Translations under genes and position numbers: made by a program | Shown here: positions 24,411 through 33,862 of the stretch, piece after piece | How positions within the stretch are numbered: position 1 is the first letter of the stretch | Layout of the letters: each line of letters begins with the position of its first letter | The notes under the pieces: model-generated | Databases searched by the model: none | Told to the model about the DNA's origin: nothing | Seen by the model: the letters and a program-made list of their open reading frames with translations, nothing else | Assembly: GCA_031180725.1 (NCBI GenBank) | Contig: JAPSLO010000002.1 | Coordinates: 372,001-436,000, forward strand | DNA from: Roseomonas sp. | GTDB taxonomy: Bacteria > Pseudomonadota > Alphaproteobacteria > Acetobacterales > Acetobacteraceae | DNA: 64,000 nt | Direction of reading: 5' to 3'

Positions 24411-27400
24411 ATGAGCGCAGGCTGGCGGATCGGCTTCGACATCGGCGGCACCTTCACCGATTTCATCCTGACGGATCCCGCCGCCGGCTCCATCCTTCTG
24501 CACAAGTGCCTCACCACGCCGGCCGATCCCTCGGTGGGCGCGCTGCACGGCTTGGCGGAGATCACCGAAGCCGCGGGCATTGCGTTGTCCGACGTGACGG
24601 AGATCCTGCACGGCACGACGCTGGTGACCAATGCGATCATCGAGCGCAAGGGCGCGAAGCTCGGCCTGATCACCACCTGCGGCTTTCGCGACCTGCTGGA
24701 GATGGGGACGGAGCAGCGCTACGACATCTACGACCTGTTCCTGCGCTACCCCGACCCGCTGGTGGCGCGCCGCCACAGGCTGGAAGTGCCGGAACGCGTG
24801 GATGCCACTGGCGCCGTCGTCACGGCGCTGGATGAAGCGGCAGTGGCGGAGGCGGCCCGGAGGCTGGCGGCCGATGGCGTGCAGGCCGTGGCGATCTGCT
24901 TCCTGCACAGCTACGCCAACCCCGCCCATGAACGCCGCGCGGCCGAGATCGTGAAGCAGGCGGCACCCAGCCTCTCCGTCTCCATCTCGGCCGAGGTCGT
25001 GGCCGAGCTGTGGGAGTATCAGCGCACCGTCACCACCTGTGCCAATGCCTATGTGCAGCCGCTCATGGACCGCTACGTCACGCGGCTGGAGCGGGAGTTG
25101 TGGGCGCGCGGCTTCCGCGGGGCGCTGCGGCTGATGCATTCGGCGGGCGGCCTGGTCAGCCCCGCCGCGGCGCGCGCCTTTCCGATCCGCCTGCTGGAAT
25201 CCGGCCCGGCCGGCGGTGGCCTGGCCACCGCGCTGTTCGGTCTGCGCGCCGGGCATCGCGACGTGATCTCCTTCGACATGGGTGGCACCACCGCCAAGGC
25301 CTGCCTGATCGAGGATGGCCGCGCCGAGATCACGGCGATGATGGAAGCCGGGCGCGTGCACCGCTTCAGGAAGGGCTCCGGCCTGCCCATCAAGGCACCG
25401 GTCATCGACATGATCGAAATCGGAGCAGGAGGCGGCTCCATCGCGCGCATCGATGAGGTGGGGCTGCTGCGCGTCGGCCCGCATTCAGCGGGCGCCGATC
25501 CCGGCCCGGTCTGCTACGGCCGCGGCGGCACGGAACCGACGGTGACGGACGCGAACCTGACGCTCGGCTGGTACGATCCCGGCTTCTTCCTGGGTGGCCG
25601 CATGTCGCTGGATGCGGCGGGTGCGGAACGCGCCCTTGGCACCTTGGGCGGCCGGCTCGGGCTTTCGCCGGTGGAGACCGCCTGGGGCATCGCGAAGGTG
25701 GTGACCGAAAGCATGGCCGCCGCCGCCCGCGTGCATCTGGTGGAGAAGGGCAAGGATCCGCGCCGCTACGCGATGGTGGGCTTCGGCGGCGCCGGGCCGG
25801 CTTACGCCGCCATGGTGGCCCGCGCGCTGGGTGTCTCGGAGGTCATCATCCCGCCTGCCTCCGGCGCGGCTTCAGCGCTTGGCTTTCTGGTCGCGCCGCT
25901 GTCCTTCGAACAGGTGCGCTCCATGCCCGTGGTCTTCGCACCGGGCTTCGATGCGGCCACGGTGAATGGCGTGCTGGCCGAGCTGGAAGCCGAAGGCCGC
26001 AAGCTGCTGACCGGGGCGGGCGTGGCGGCAACCGATATCCGCGTGGAGCGCGCTGCCGATATGCGCCTGGTCGGCCAGGTGCACGAGATCACCGTGCCCC
26101 TGCCTGGCGGCACGCTGGACGAGACGCGGCTGGAGGAAATCCGCGCGGCCTTCGCCGGCGTCTATGCCGCCCGCTACACTTCCGTCTTCCCTGGCGCGCA
26201 GATCGAGGCGATCAGCTTCCGCGTCCGCGTGGTGGGGCCGGAGCCGACGCTCTCCCTCACCCGGGCTGGCGCCGATGCCGCAGGGCGCCCGAAGCGCAAG
26301 GGCAGCCGCCGCTGCTATTTCGACGGCACCTGGCACGAGGCCGGCGTCTGGGACCGCTACGCCCTGCAGGAAGGCGACCGCCTGGCCGGCCCCGCCATCG
26401 TGGAGGAACGCGAATCCACCACCGTCGTCCCGCCCGGTGACGTGCTGACGGTGGACGCCACCGGCAATCTGCGCATCGCGGTGGCCAGCGCCGCCATCCC
26501 CGATGCGGTGGTGACGCCCGGTATGGACCTCAAGCAGGCCACGGCGCGGATCGAGGCCGACCCAATCGCGCTGGAGATCATGTGGAGCCGCCTGGTTACG
26601 GTGGTGGACGAGATGTGGCTGACGGTCTGCCGCACCGCCTTCAGTCTCATCATCTCCGAAGCGCAGGATTTCGCCTGCGAATTGCTGGACCCGGATGGCG
26701 AGACACTGGCCCACAGCCCGCGCGCCATGCCGGTGTTCAACCTGACGGTGCCGCTGGCGGTGAAGGCGCTGCTGCAGCGCTTCCCGGCGGAGACGCTGAA
26801 ACCAGGCGATGTGCTTTGCACCAACGACCCCTGGCTCTGCGCCGGCCATCTGTTCGACATCGCCATCGTCACGCCAGTGTTCAACGAAGGCCGCCTGGTG
26901 GGGCTGATGGCCTGCGTCGGCCATGTCTCCGACATCGGCGGCACGAAGGACAGCCTGCGCGCACGGGAGATCTACGAGGAAGGCATCCAGATCCCCCCGA
27001 TGAAGCTGGTGAAGGCGGGCGAGCCGAACGAGGATCTGTTCCGCCTGATCGAGGAGAATGTCCGCAATCCCTCCCAGGTTCTGGGCGACATCCATTCCTT
27101 CATCGCCGCCAATACGCTCGGCGGCGAGCGGCTGCTGGCCTTCATGCGCGAGTACGGGATGCACGACCTGAAGGCACTCGCCGCCGTGCTGCAAGGCCGG
27201 TCCGAGGCTGCGATGCGGGAGGCGATCCGCGCCATCCCGGACGGCATCTATACCTCCACCGTCTCGAACAACCCGCTGGGCGAGGTGCTGACCTATCCGC
27301 TGAAGCTGACGGTCTCGGGGGACTGCATCGAGCTGGATTTCGAAGGCGCGCCGCCCCAGCAGCCCCGCGGCGGGCTGAACAGCACCATGAACTACACGGC

Positions 27401-28277
27401 GGCGCATGCGACTTATCCGCTGAAATGCATGCTGACGCCCGCGGTGCGCGGCAATGCGGGGTGCTACCGCCCCTTCACGGTGAAGGCGCCGGAAGGCTCC
27501 ATCCTGAACTGCACCAAGCCGGCAGCAGTGAACCTGCGCACGCGCACCGGTTGGTACATCGCGCCCAACATCTTCCGCGCCCTGGCGCAGGCCGCACCGA
27601 ATGCGGTGCAGGCGGCCACCGGCCTGCCGGTGGCGGTCGGGATCTATGGCTATGACGCTGCGGGCCGGCTCTATTCCGATCACCTCTTCATGGGCGGCGG
27701 CCAGGGCGCCTCGGCCCATGCGGATGGCAAGTCCGGCCTGCTCTGGCCGACCTCGGCGGCCAATACCTCGATCGAACTGCTGGAACAGCGCGTGCCGGTG
27801 CTGGTGGAGGAAAAGGCGTTCCTGACCGATACCGGCGGCCCCGGCCGCCAGCGCGGCGGGCTGGGCCAGCGGGTGCGGCTGCGCAAGCGGCTGGCGGATG
27901 GGCGGCCGACCCAGGCCTCGGTCTATCCGGAAGGCGTGCGCGTGCAGGCAGAAGGCCTGTTCGGCGGCGGGGCGGGCGGCGCAGCCTGGGGCGGCGTGCG
28001 CAACAAGGCGGGCGAGGTCCTGCGCGACGCCGGCACCGGGGAGCTGGTGCAGCTGACGCAACCGGAGGAGATCGCGGAGATCATCCTCTGCGGCGGCGCC
28101 GGCTATGGTGACCCGAAGCAGCGCAGCCTGACGGCAATCATGGACGACATCGCCGATGGCTACGTGACGGCGGAAGCTGCCGCGCGCGACTATGGCGTGG
28201 TGCTGCGGCCCGATGGCACCCTGGACGAGGAGGCGAGCCGCAAGCGCCGGGCCGAGGCCCGCGACGCGGCCGAATAG
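24411..28277 (+). CDS. Fused hydantoinase A/B (5-oxoprolinase-like) enzyme
   Basis: A 1288-residue ATP-dependent cyclic-amide hydrolase in which HyuA (about 1-690) and HyuB (about 700-1288) are one chain, as in 5-oxoprolinase. The HyuA part begins RIGFDIGGTFTDF and has GTTLVTNAIIERKGAKLGLI and SFDMGGTTAKACL, which form the actin-like ATPase core. The HyuB part begins DPIALEIMWSRLVTVVDEM and includes CTNDPWLCAGHLFDIAIV and RGGLNSTMNYT. The substrate could be 5-oxoproline, a hydantoin or a related cyclic imide. It is followed 21 bases later by a peptide-type ABC receptor and importer. The ATG at 24411 is preferred; an in-frame ATG lies at 24399. Confidence 0.85.
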   Translation: MSAGWRIGFDIGGTFTDFILTDPAAGSILLHKCLTTPADPSVGALHGLAEITEAAGIALSDVTEILHGTTLVTNAIIERKGAKLGLITTCGFRDLLEMGTEQRYDIYDLFLRYPDPLVARRHRLEVPERVDATGAVVTALDEAAVAEAARRLAADGVQAVAICFLHSYANPAHERRAAEIVKQAAPSLSVSISAEVVAELWEYQRTVTTCANAYVQPLMDRYVTRLERELWARGFRGALRLMHSAGGLVSPAAARAFPIRLLESGPAGGGLATALFGLRAGHRDVISFDMGGTTAKACLIEDGRAEITAMMEAGRVHRFRKGSGLPIKAPVIDMIEIGAGGGSIARIDEVGLLRVGPHSAGADPGPVCYGRGGTEPTVTDANLTLGWYDPGFFLGGRMSLDAAGAERALGTLGGRLGLSPVETAWGIAKVVTESMAAAARVHLVEKGKDPRRYAMVGFGGAGPAYAAMVARALGVSEVIIPPASGAASALGFLVAPLSFEQVRSMPVVFAPGFDAATVNGVLAELEAEGRKLLTGAGVAATDIRVERAADMRLVGQVHEITVPLPGGTLDETRLEEIRAAFAGVYAARYTSVFPGAQIEAISFRVRVVGPEPTLSLTRAGADAAGRPKRKGSRRCYFDGTWHEAGVWDRYALQEGDRLAGPAIVEERESTTVVPPGDVLTVDATGNLRIAVASAAIPDAVVTPGMDLKQATARIEADPIALEIMWSRLVTVVDEMWLTVCRTAFSLIISEAQDFACELLDPDGETLAHSPRAMPVFNLTVPLAVKALLQRFPAETLKPGDVLCTNDPWLCAGHLFDIAIVTPVFNEGRLVGLMACVGHVSDIGGTKDSLRAREIYEEGIQIPPMKLVKAGEPNEDLFRLIEENVRNPSQVLGDIHSFIAANTLGGERLLAFMREYGMHDLKALAAVLQGRSEAAMREAIRAIPDGIYTSTVSNNPLGEVLTYPLKLTVSGDCIELDFEGAPPQQPRGGLNSTMNYTAAHATYPLKCMLTPAVRGNAGCYRPFTVKAPEGSILNCTKPAAVNLRTRTGWYIAPNIFRALAQAAPNAVQAATGLPVAVGIYGYDAAGRLYSDHLFMGGGQGASAHADGKSGLLWPTSAANTSIELLEQRVPVLVEEKAFLTDTGGPGRQRGGLGQRVRLRKRLADGRPTQASVYPEGVRVQAEGLFGGGAGGAAWGGVRNKAGEVLRDAGTGELVQLTQPEEIAEIILCGGAGYGDPKQRSLTAIMDDIADGYVTAEAAARDYGVVLRPDGTLDEEASRKRRAEARDAAE

Positions 28278-28298
28278 CGGAGACGGAAGGGGAAGGAC

Positions 28299-29900
28299 AT
28301 GACGAGCTTCACCATCGGGCGCCGCGGCGCGCTGGCGGCCGGGCTTGGCGCGGCGGGGCTGGTTCGCGCCGGCGGCGCCCACGCCTTCGAGCGCGACGGC
28401 AGCCGCAAGATCTTCGTCTTCGCCGGCGGCCAGCCGGTGCCGGTGCTGGACCCGCATGTGCGCTACGACTGGTCCACGCGCATGATCCAGCAGAGCGTCT
28501 ATGATGCGCTGGCCAAATACGTGAACGACCCGCCGCAGATCGTCCCCTGGCTGGCCGAGCGGTGGGAGACCAATGCCGACCAATCCGTCTGGACCTTCCA
28601 CCTGGTCGGCAACGCGAAGTTCCATAACGGCGATCCGGTGGATGCGGAAGCCGTGCGCTATTCCTTCGAACGCGGCCTGCGCCTGAACAAGGGCGTGGCC
28701 TGGATGCTGAAAGACGCGCTGCCGCCGGAGAATATTGCGGCGGTGGATGCCCGCACGGTGCGCTTCACCCTGACGCGCCCGATGCCCAGCTTCCTCACCT
28801 TCATGCCGCTGTGGTTCATCGTGAACCCGAAGCAGGTGCAGCCGAACGTCCAGAACAACGATTACGGCGAGGCCTGGCTGACCACCAACGCCGCCGGCTC
28901 CGGTCCCTTCCGCCTGCGCCGGTTCGAGCCGCAATCCATCATCCACATGGATGCGGTGCCGGATTACTGGAAGGGCTGGCCGATGAACGACCAGCAGCGG
29001 CTGTCCGGCGCCATCCTGCGCATCGTCCGCGAACCCGCCGCCCGCCGCGCCATGATCCAGCGCGGCGAGGTGGACATGATCACCGAGATTCCGGCCGATG
29101 ATTTCGAGCTGATGCGCGGCATGCGCGGCATGCGCCCTGCAGACAACAAGGGCATGACCACCTTCGCCATCACCATGAACACGACCAAGGGGCCGACCGC
29201 CGACATCAATGTCCGCAAGGCCATCGCCCATGCCTTCGACTACGAGGCGCTGGTCCAGATCCACAACGGCGCCGCCACGCTGATGGATAGCCCCTTCCCG
29301 GACGCCATCCCGGGCCATGTCGCGGTGGAGGGCATCCCCCGCCGCAACCTGGACCGCGCCAGGCAGTACCTGGCGCAGAGCCGCTATCCGAATGGTGGCT
29401 TCGAGATTGAATACGTCCATGTCCAAGGCCTGGAGGACCCGCGCCGCATCGGGCTGGCGCTGCTGAACTCGCTGCAGCCGCTGAACATCAAGGTGAACAT
29501 CGTCGCCCAGCCCTGGCCGACCATGGTGGCGCGCGGCGCGAAGGCGGAAACGGCGCCGGACATGGTCTCGGTCTATGTCACGCCGGTCTCAGCCGACCCG
29601 GATGTGATCGCCAGCAAATATCACTCCCGCGCCGAGGGCCAGTACTGGGGGATGCACCATCTGCGCGACGCGCAGATCGATCAGTGGGTGGATGCCGCCC
29701 GGGTGGAGGTGGATGCCGGTAAGCGCAATGCCCTCTACGCCAACATCCAGAAGCGCGTGGTGGAACTGCAGCCGGAAATCTTCGGCATGCTGGCCAATCG
29801 CCGCTGGATCATGCGCGACTATGTGCGCGGCTTCGCCTATTGCCCGCTGCGCCTGACCGGCGAGGTGGATCTCTACCCCGTCTGGGTGGATGCGGGCTGA
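28299..29900 (+). CDS. Dpp-type ABC transporter solute-binding protein (family 5)
   Basis: A 533-residue periplasmic receptor. The leader MTSFTIGRRGALAAGLGAAG has a twin arginine and ends near AHAF. Family 5 landmarks are LDPHVRYDWSTRMIQQSVYD, WTFHLVGNAKFHNGDPVDAE and AAGSGPFRLRRFEP. It is the first transporter gene of a five-gene ABC cassette, all on the plus strand with overlapping or abutting starts. Its position after the hydantoinase suggests import of peptides, pyroglutamyl compounds or cyclic amides. Confidence 0.9.
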   Translation: MTSFTIGRRGALAAGLGAAGLVRAGGAHAFERDGSRKIFVFAGGQPVPVLDPHVRYDWSTRMIQQSVYDALAKYVNDPPQIVPWLAERWETNADQSVWTFHLVGNAKFHNGDPVDAEAVRYSFERGLRLNKGVAWMLKDALPPENIAAVDARTVRFTLTRPMPSFLTFMPLWFIVNPKQVQPNVQNNDYGEAWLTTNAAGSGPFRLRRFEPQSIIHMDAVPDYWKGWPMNDQQRLSGAILRIVREPAARRAMIQRGEVDMITEIPADDFELMRGMRGMRPADNKGMTTFAITMNTTKGPTADINVRKAIAHAFDYEALVQIHNGAATLMDSPFPDAIPGHVAVEGIPRRNLDRARQYLAQSRYPNGGFEIEYVHVQGLEDPRRIGLALLNSLQPLNIKVNIVAQPWPTMVARGAKAETAPDMVSVYVTPVSADPDVIASKYHSRAEGQYWGMHHLRDAQIDQWVDAARVEVDAGKRNALYANIQKRVVELQPEIFGMLANRRWIMRDYVRGFAYCPLRLTGEVDLYPVWVDAG

Positions 29901-30912
29901 GGTGCTGCGCTTCGTCCTGAAGCGGGTGGCGCTGACGGGGCTGATGCTGTTCGGCCTCGTCTGCATCACCTTCACCGTATCCAACGTCGCGCCATCGGAT
30001 CCGGCGGCGCTCGCCGCCGGGCCGGACGCAACGCGCGACATGATAGAGACGATACGGCGCGAATACGGGCTCGACCGGCCGCTGGCGGAGCAGTTCTGGC
30101 GCTATGTCACCGGCGTCCTGCAGGGCGATCTGGGCCGCTCCATCGTCACCACCCGCCCGGTCGCCGAGGATCTGGGCCGCTTCTTCCCGGCCACGCTGGA
30201 ACTCGTGCTGCTCTCCATGACGCTGGGCATCCTTGTCGGCGTGCCGGCGGGGATGCTTTCGGCCATGCTGAAGAACCGGGCACCGGACCATGCCACGCGC
30301 TTCCTCGCGGTGTCGCTGGTGGCGCTGCCGGCCTTCTGGTTCGGCATCCTTCTGCAGTTGCTGTTCTCTGTGCAGCTTGAATGGCTGCCCACTTCCGGCC
30401 GGCTGGAGGTCAGCACCGCTCCGCCGCCGACCTTCACGGGCATGCTGCTGCTGGACAGCCTTCTGGCGGGGCAATGGGCCACCTTCGGCGATGCCCTGGC
30501 GCATGCGGTGCTGCCGGCGCTCGTGCTCTCCTTCCCCTGCCTCGCCTCCATCCTGCGGGTGAACCGGGCGGAGATGATCGAGGTGCTGGCCTCGGACTAC
30601 GTCACCGCCGCCCGTGCCCATGGCGTCTCGCCCTTCCGCGTGGTCTGCGTACATGCGCTGCGTAATGCCATGCTGCCGACCCTGGCCATCATCGGGCTGC
30701 GCTGGGGCTGGATGCTGGGCTCCACCGTGCTGGTGGAGACGGTGTTCGACTGGCCGGGCATCGGGCTCTACGCCGTCTCCTCCGCCATCGCGGGGGATTT
30801 CAAGCCCGTGATGGGCGTGACGCTGCTGATCGGGCTGAACTTCATGATTGCCAGCCTGGTGGTGGACCTTCTCTACGGCGTGCTCGATCCGCGCCTCAGG
30901 ACCGCCTCATGA
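29890..30912 (+). CDS. ABC transporter permease, DppB-like
   Basis: A 340-residue inner-membrane permease with about six membrane segments. It starts inside the end of the receptor gene (11-base overlap). The N-terminus VLRFVLKRVALTGLMLFGLV and the periplasmic region with the DppB-type stretch YGLDRPLAEQFWRYVTGVLQ are typical. The ATPase-contact EAA-like loop is around LASDYVTAARAHGVSPFRVV. It forms a heterodimer with the next gene product. The ATG overlaps the DppC-like start by four bases at its 3' end (ATGA). Confidence 0.92.
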   Translation: MRAEVLRFVLKRVALTGLMLFGLVCITFTVSNVAPSDPAALAAGPDATRDMIETIRREYGLDRPLAEQFWRYVTGVLQGDLGRSIVTTRPVAEDLGRFFPATLELVLLSMTLGILVGVPAGMLSAMLKNRAPDHATRFLAVSLVALPAFWFGILLQLLFSVQLEWLPTSGRLEVSTAPPPTFTGMLLLDSLLAGQWATFGDALAHAVLPALVLSFPCLASILRVNRAEMIEVLASDYVTAARAHGVSPFRVVCVHALRNAMLPTLAIIGLRWGWMLGSTVLVETVFDWPGIGLYAVSSAIAGDFKPVMGVTLLIGLNFMIASLVVDLLYGVLDPRLRTAS

Positions 30913-31811
30913 GCCTTGCCCTCCAGCGCCCCGGCTTCGCCGCCCGCCACGCGGCCACGCTGCGGCAGTTGCGCTTCTATGCCTGGAGCTTCGGGCGCAG
31001 CCCCTCCTCCATGCTCGGCCTGGCCATCGTGCTGCTGTTCCTGGCGCTGGCCGCCTTCGGTCCCTGGATCGTGCCCTATCCGGGGGATGGCAGCGGCGCG
31101 ATGAACCTGTCCAACCGGCTGAAGGCGCCTTCTGCCGCGCATTGGTTCGGCACGGATGAGATGGGCAACGACCTGTTCAGCCGCGTGGTGCTGGCCACCC
31201 GCACCTCGCTCTGGGTCGGGCTGACCATCGTGGGGGTGGCGACGCTCATCGGCGTGCCGCTCGGCATCGCGGCTGGATACTTCGGCGGATGGGTGCGCAT
31301 GGTGATCATGCGCGTCACAGACATCTTCCTCTCAGTTCCTGGCCTGGTGCTGGCGCTGGCGATCGTCGCGGCGCTCGGCCCCGGTATCCTGAACGGCGTC
31401 ATCGCGCTGTCGCTGGTGTGGTGGCCCGGCTATGTGCGGCTGGTGGAGGCGAAGGCGCTGGCGCTGCGCAGCGAGCCCTTCGTGGAAGCCGCGCGCGCGG
31501 TCGGTGCCGGGCATGGCCGCATCCTGGCGCTGCACATCCTGCCCAACTGCACCTCGCCCATCATCGTGAAGGCCTCGATGGATATGGGGCTGGCGATCCT
31601 CTCGGCGGCCAGCCTGGGCTTCGTTGGGCTGGGCGCGAAGCCGCCGGCGCCGGAATGGGGCGCGATGATCTCCGTCGCCCGCACCTACATGCCGAACTGG
31701 TGGTGGTATGCGGTCTTTCCGGGCTTCGCCATCTACCTGACCGTGCTGGGCTTCAACCTGTTCGGCGATGGGCTGCGCGACATCCTGGACCCGCGGAGCA
31801 GCCGCGGGTGA
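30909..31811 (+). CDS. ABC transporter permease, DppC-like
   Basis: A 300-residue inner-membrane permease. The N-terminal extension FYAWSFGRSPSSMLGLAIVL and HWFGTDEMGNDLFSRVVLAT are standard DppC signatures. The coupling helix region is EPFVEAARAVGAGHGRILAL. The start overlaps the DppB-like stop, and its stop overlaps the GTG start of the first ATPase gene, so the operon is tightly translationally coupled. Confidence 0.92.
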   Translation: MSLALQRPGFAARHAATLRQLRFYAWSFGRSPSSMLGLAIVLLFLALAAFGPWIVPYPGDGSGAMNLSNRLKAPSAAHWFGTDEMGNDLFSRVVLATRTSLWVGLTIVGVATLIGVPLGIAAGYFGGWVRMVIMRVTDIFLSVPGLVLALAIVAALGPGILNGVIALSLVWWPGYVRLVEAKALALRSEPFVEAARAVGAGHGRILALHILPNCTSPIIVKASMDMGLAILSAASLGFVGLGAKPPAPEWGAMISVARTYMPNWWWYAVFPGFAIYLTVLGFNLFGDGLRDILDPRSSRG

Positions 31812-32797
31812 CGTCGCTGCTGGAGATCACCGGTTACCGCCTGGCCTTCGATGGCTTCGAGGGCCGCGCCCAGGTGCTGGACGGCATCGAGTTGACCGTA
31901 CAGGCGGGGGAGACGGTGGGCATCGTCGGCGAGACCGGCTGCGGCAAATCCGTCCTCGCCCGTTCCATCGCCCGCCTGGTGGAAATGCCGCCCGGCCGCG
32001 TCCTGGGCGGCGCGATCCGCTTCGAAGGCCAGGACGTCTTCGCCATGGATCGGCGGGCGCTGGCACGGCTGCGCGGCCATGGCGTGGCGATGATCTTCCA
32101 AGATCCGATGACCTATCTGAACCCGGTCTTCTCGATCGGCACGCAGATGGAGGACGTGATCCGCGCCCATGACCGCGCCGAGGGCAGGCGCATGCGCCCG
32201 CGCGCCGCCGCGCATGCCCGGGCCGCCGAACTGCTGGCCGCGGTCCGCCTGCCAGAGCCGGACCGCCTGCTGGACCGCTACCCGCATGAGCTTTCGGGCG
32301 GCATGCGCCAGCGCGTGCTGATCGCCATGGCGCTGACCGGCGATCCGCGCCTGCTGGTGGCGGATGAGCCGACCACCGCGCTCGATGTCACCATCCAGGC
32401 ACAGGTGCTGCGCCTGATCGCGGAGCTGGTGGAAACCCGCGGCCTGACGCTGCTGCTGATCAGCCACGACCTCGGCGTGATCGGCGCGCTCTGCCGACGC
32501 GTGGTGGTGATGTATGCCGGCACGGTGGTGGAGGATGCGCCGGCCGAGGCGCTCTATGTCCGTCCGCGCCACCCCTATACGCGCGGCCTGCTGGCCGCCG
32601 TGCCGGACCTGGCCCGGCCAGATCATCGCGCGCAGCCCATTCCCGGCCACATCCCGAATCTGCTTGACCCGCCTTCCGGCTGCCGCTTCCACCCGCGCTG
32701 CCCGATGGCCATCGCGCGTTGCGCGGTGGAAAAGCCGCTGCTGCGCGAGGTGGACGGCCACCGCGTGGCCTGCCACCGGGCGGAGGAAGCAGCATGA
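31808..32797 (+). CDS. ABC transporter ATPase, DppD-like
   Basis: A 329-residue ATPase. Walker A is GETGCGKS, the signature is LSGGMRQRV, Walker B is LLVADEPTTALD and the switch histidine is in ISHDLGVI. The C-terminal oligopeptide-transporter extension contains the cysteine-rich GCRFHPRCPMAIARC, which in some homologues binds an Fe-S cluster. The GTG start at 31808 lies in the DppC stop. The longer open frame from 31289 overlaps the permease and is not real. Confidence 0.92.
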   Translation: MTSLLEITGYRLAFDGFEGRAQVLDGIELTVQAGETVGIVGETGCGKSVLARSIARLVEMPPGRVLGGAIRFEGQDVFAMDRRALARLRGHGVAMIFQDPMTYLNPVFSIGTQMEDVIRAHDRAEGRRMRPRAAAHARAAELLAAVRLPEPDRLLDRYPHELSGGMRQRVLIAMALTGDPRLLVADEPTTALDVTIQAQVLRLIAELVETRGLTLLLISHDLGVIGALCRRVVVMYAGTVVEDAPAEALYVRPRHPYTRGLLAAVPDLARPDHRAQPIPGHIPNLLDPPSGCRFHPRCPMAIARCAVEKPLLREVDGHRVACHRAEEAA

Positions 32798-33738
32798 GCA
32801 TCGCCCCGCTGCTGGAGGTGCAGGGCCTCCGCAAGCTCTACCCGTTGAAGGGCGGGCGGGCGGTGCGCGCGGTGGATGGCGTGGACCTGGCGCTGCGGCC
32901 GGGTGAATCCCTGGGCCTGGTCGGGGAGTCCGGTTGCGGGAAATCCACCGTGGCGCGGCTGGTGTTGCGCCTGATCGAACCCAGCGGCGGCGCTATCCGC
33001 TTCGGCGGGCAGGACATCGCGAGGCTGCCCGAGGCCGCCCTGCGCCCGCTGCGGCGCGACATGCAGCTCATCTTCCAGAATCCGCATGCCGCGCTCAATC
33101 CGCGCCGCACTGTCTTCGCCTCCGTCGCGGAACCGCTGGTGGTGCAGCGCGCGGCCTCGGGCACCGCGCTGCAAGCCCGCGTGGCTGGCCTGCTGCGCGA
33201 TGTCGGCCTGCCGGAATCCTTCCTCTGGCGCTTCCCGCATGAGCTGTCGGGCGGGCAGAAGCAGCGCGTCTGCATCGCCCGCGCCCTGGCATTGGAACCG
33301 AAGCTAGTGGTGCTGGATGAGCCGACCAGCGCGCTCGATGTCTCGGTGCAGGCGCAGATCCTGGACTTTCTGGGCGATCTCCGCCGGCGCTTCGGGCTGA
33401 CCTATCTCTTCATCAGCCACAACCTGGCCGTGGTGCGCCAGGTCTGCGACCGCGTGGCCGTGATGTATCTCGGCCGGATCGTGGAGGAGGGCCCCGCCGC
33501 GCAGATCTTCGCCGCGCCGCGCCACCCCTATACGCAGGCGCTCGTCGCCTCCGTGCTGCCGCCGCGGCCAGGCGCGCTGCCCGATGCCGTGCTGGCCGGC
33601 GATGTGCCGAACGCGGCGGAAATCCCGCCCGGCTGCCGCTTCGCCCCGCGCTGTCCGCTGCGCATGGAACGCTGCACACGAGAGGACCCTGCGCTGGCCG
33701 GCGGGGGCCCGCACCGCGTCGCCTGCTGGGCCGCCTGA
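32794..33738 (+). CDS. ABC transporter ATPase, DppF-like
   Basis: A 314-residue ATPase, partner of the previous one. Walker A is GESGCGKST, the signature LSGGQKQRV, Walker B LVVLDEPTSALD, and the switch histidine is in ISHNLAVV. The C-terminus again has a cysteine-rich GCRFAPRCPLRMERC segment. The ATG overlaps the upstream stop. It ends the transporter cassette; a hairpin follows before the acyl-CoA dehydrogenase gene. Confidence 0.92.
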   Translation: MSIAPLLEVQGLRKLYPLKGGRAVRAVDGVDLALRPGESLGLVGESGCGKSTVARLVLRLIEPSGGAIRFGGQDIARLPEAALRPLRRDMQLIFQNPHAALNPRRTVFASVAEPLVVQRAASGTALQARVAGLLRDVGLPESFLWRFPHELSGGQKQRVCIARALALEPKLVVLDEPTSALDVSVQAQILDFLGDLRRRFGLTYLFISHNLAVVRQVCDRVAVMYLGRIVEEGPAAQIFAAPRHPYTQALVASVLPPRPGALPDAVLAGDVPNAAEIPPGCRFAPRCPLRMERCTREDPALAGGGPHRVACWAA

Positions 33739-33779
33739 TCCGCCCCGGTTGATCCCTCGGGCAGGGCGCGCATACTCGA

Positions 33780-33801
33780 CCTGTCCGGTCCATCGGACAG
33801 G
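33780..33801 (+). terminator. Hairpin between ABC cassette and acyl-CoA genes
   Basis: Perfect eight-base arms CCTGTCCG and CGGACAGG around GTCCAT, 41 bases after the ATPase stop, with no T-run. It may be a terminator, a partial attenuator or a 3'-end stabiliser separating the importer from the downstream enzymes. Confidence 0.5.
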
Positions 33802-33862
33802 CAAACCAGGCGGAACACGATGCGGTTGCGACGCGGCCTTCTGGCCGGACACGGCTGAAGCC

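Noticed and set aside
25872-29426. A 1184-codon open frame antisense to the hydantoinase and ABC receptor genes.
   Set aside because: Composition is typical of a GC-driven antisense shadow, and the plus-strand genes have clear family motifs throughout.
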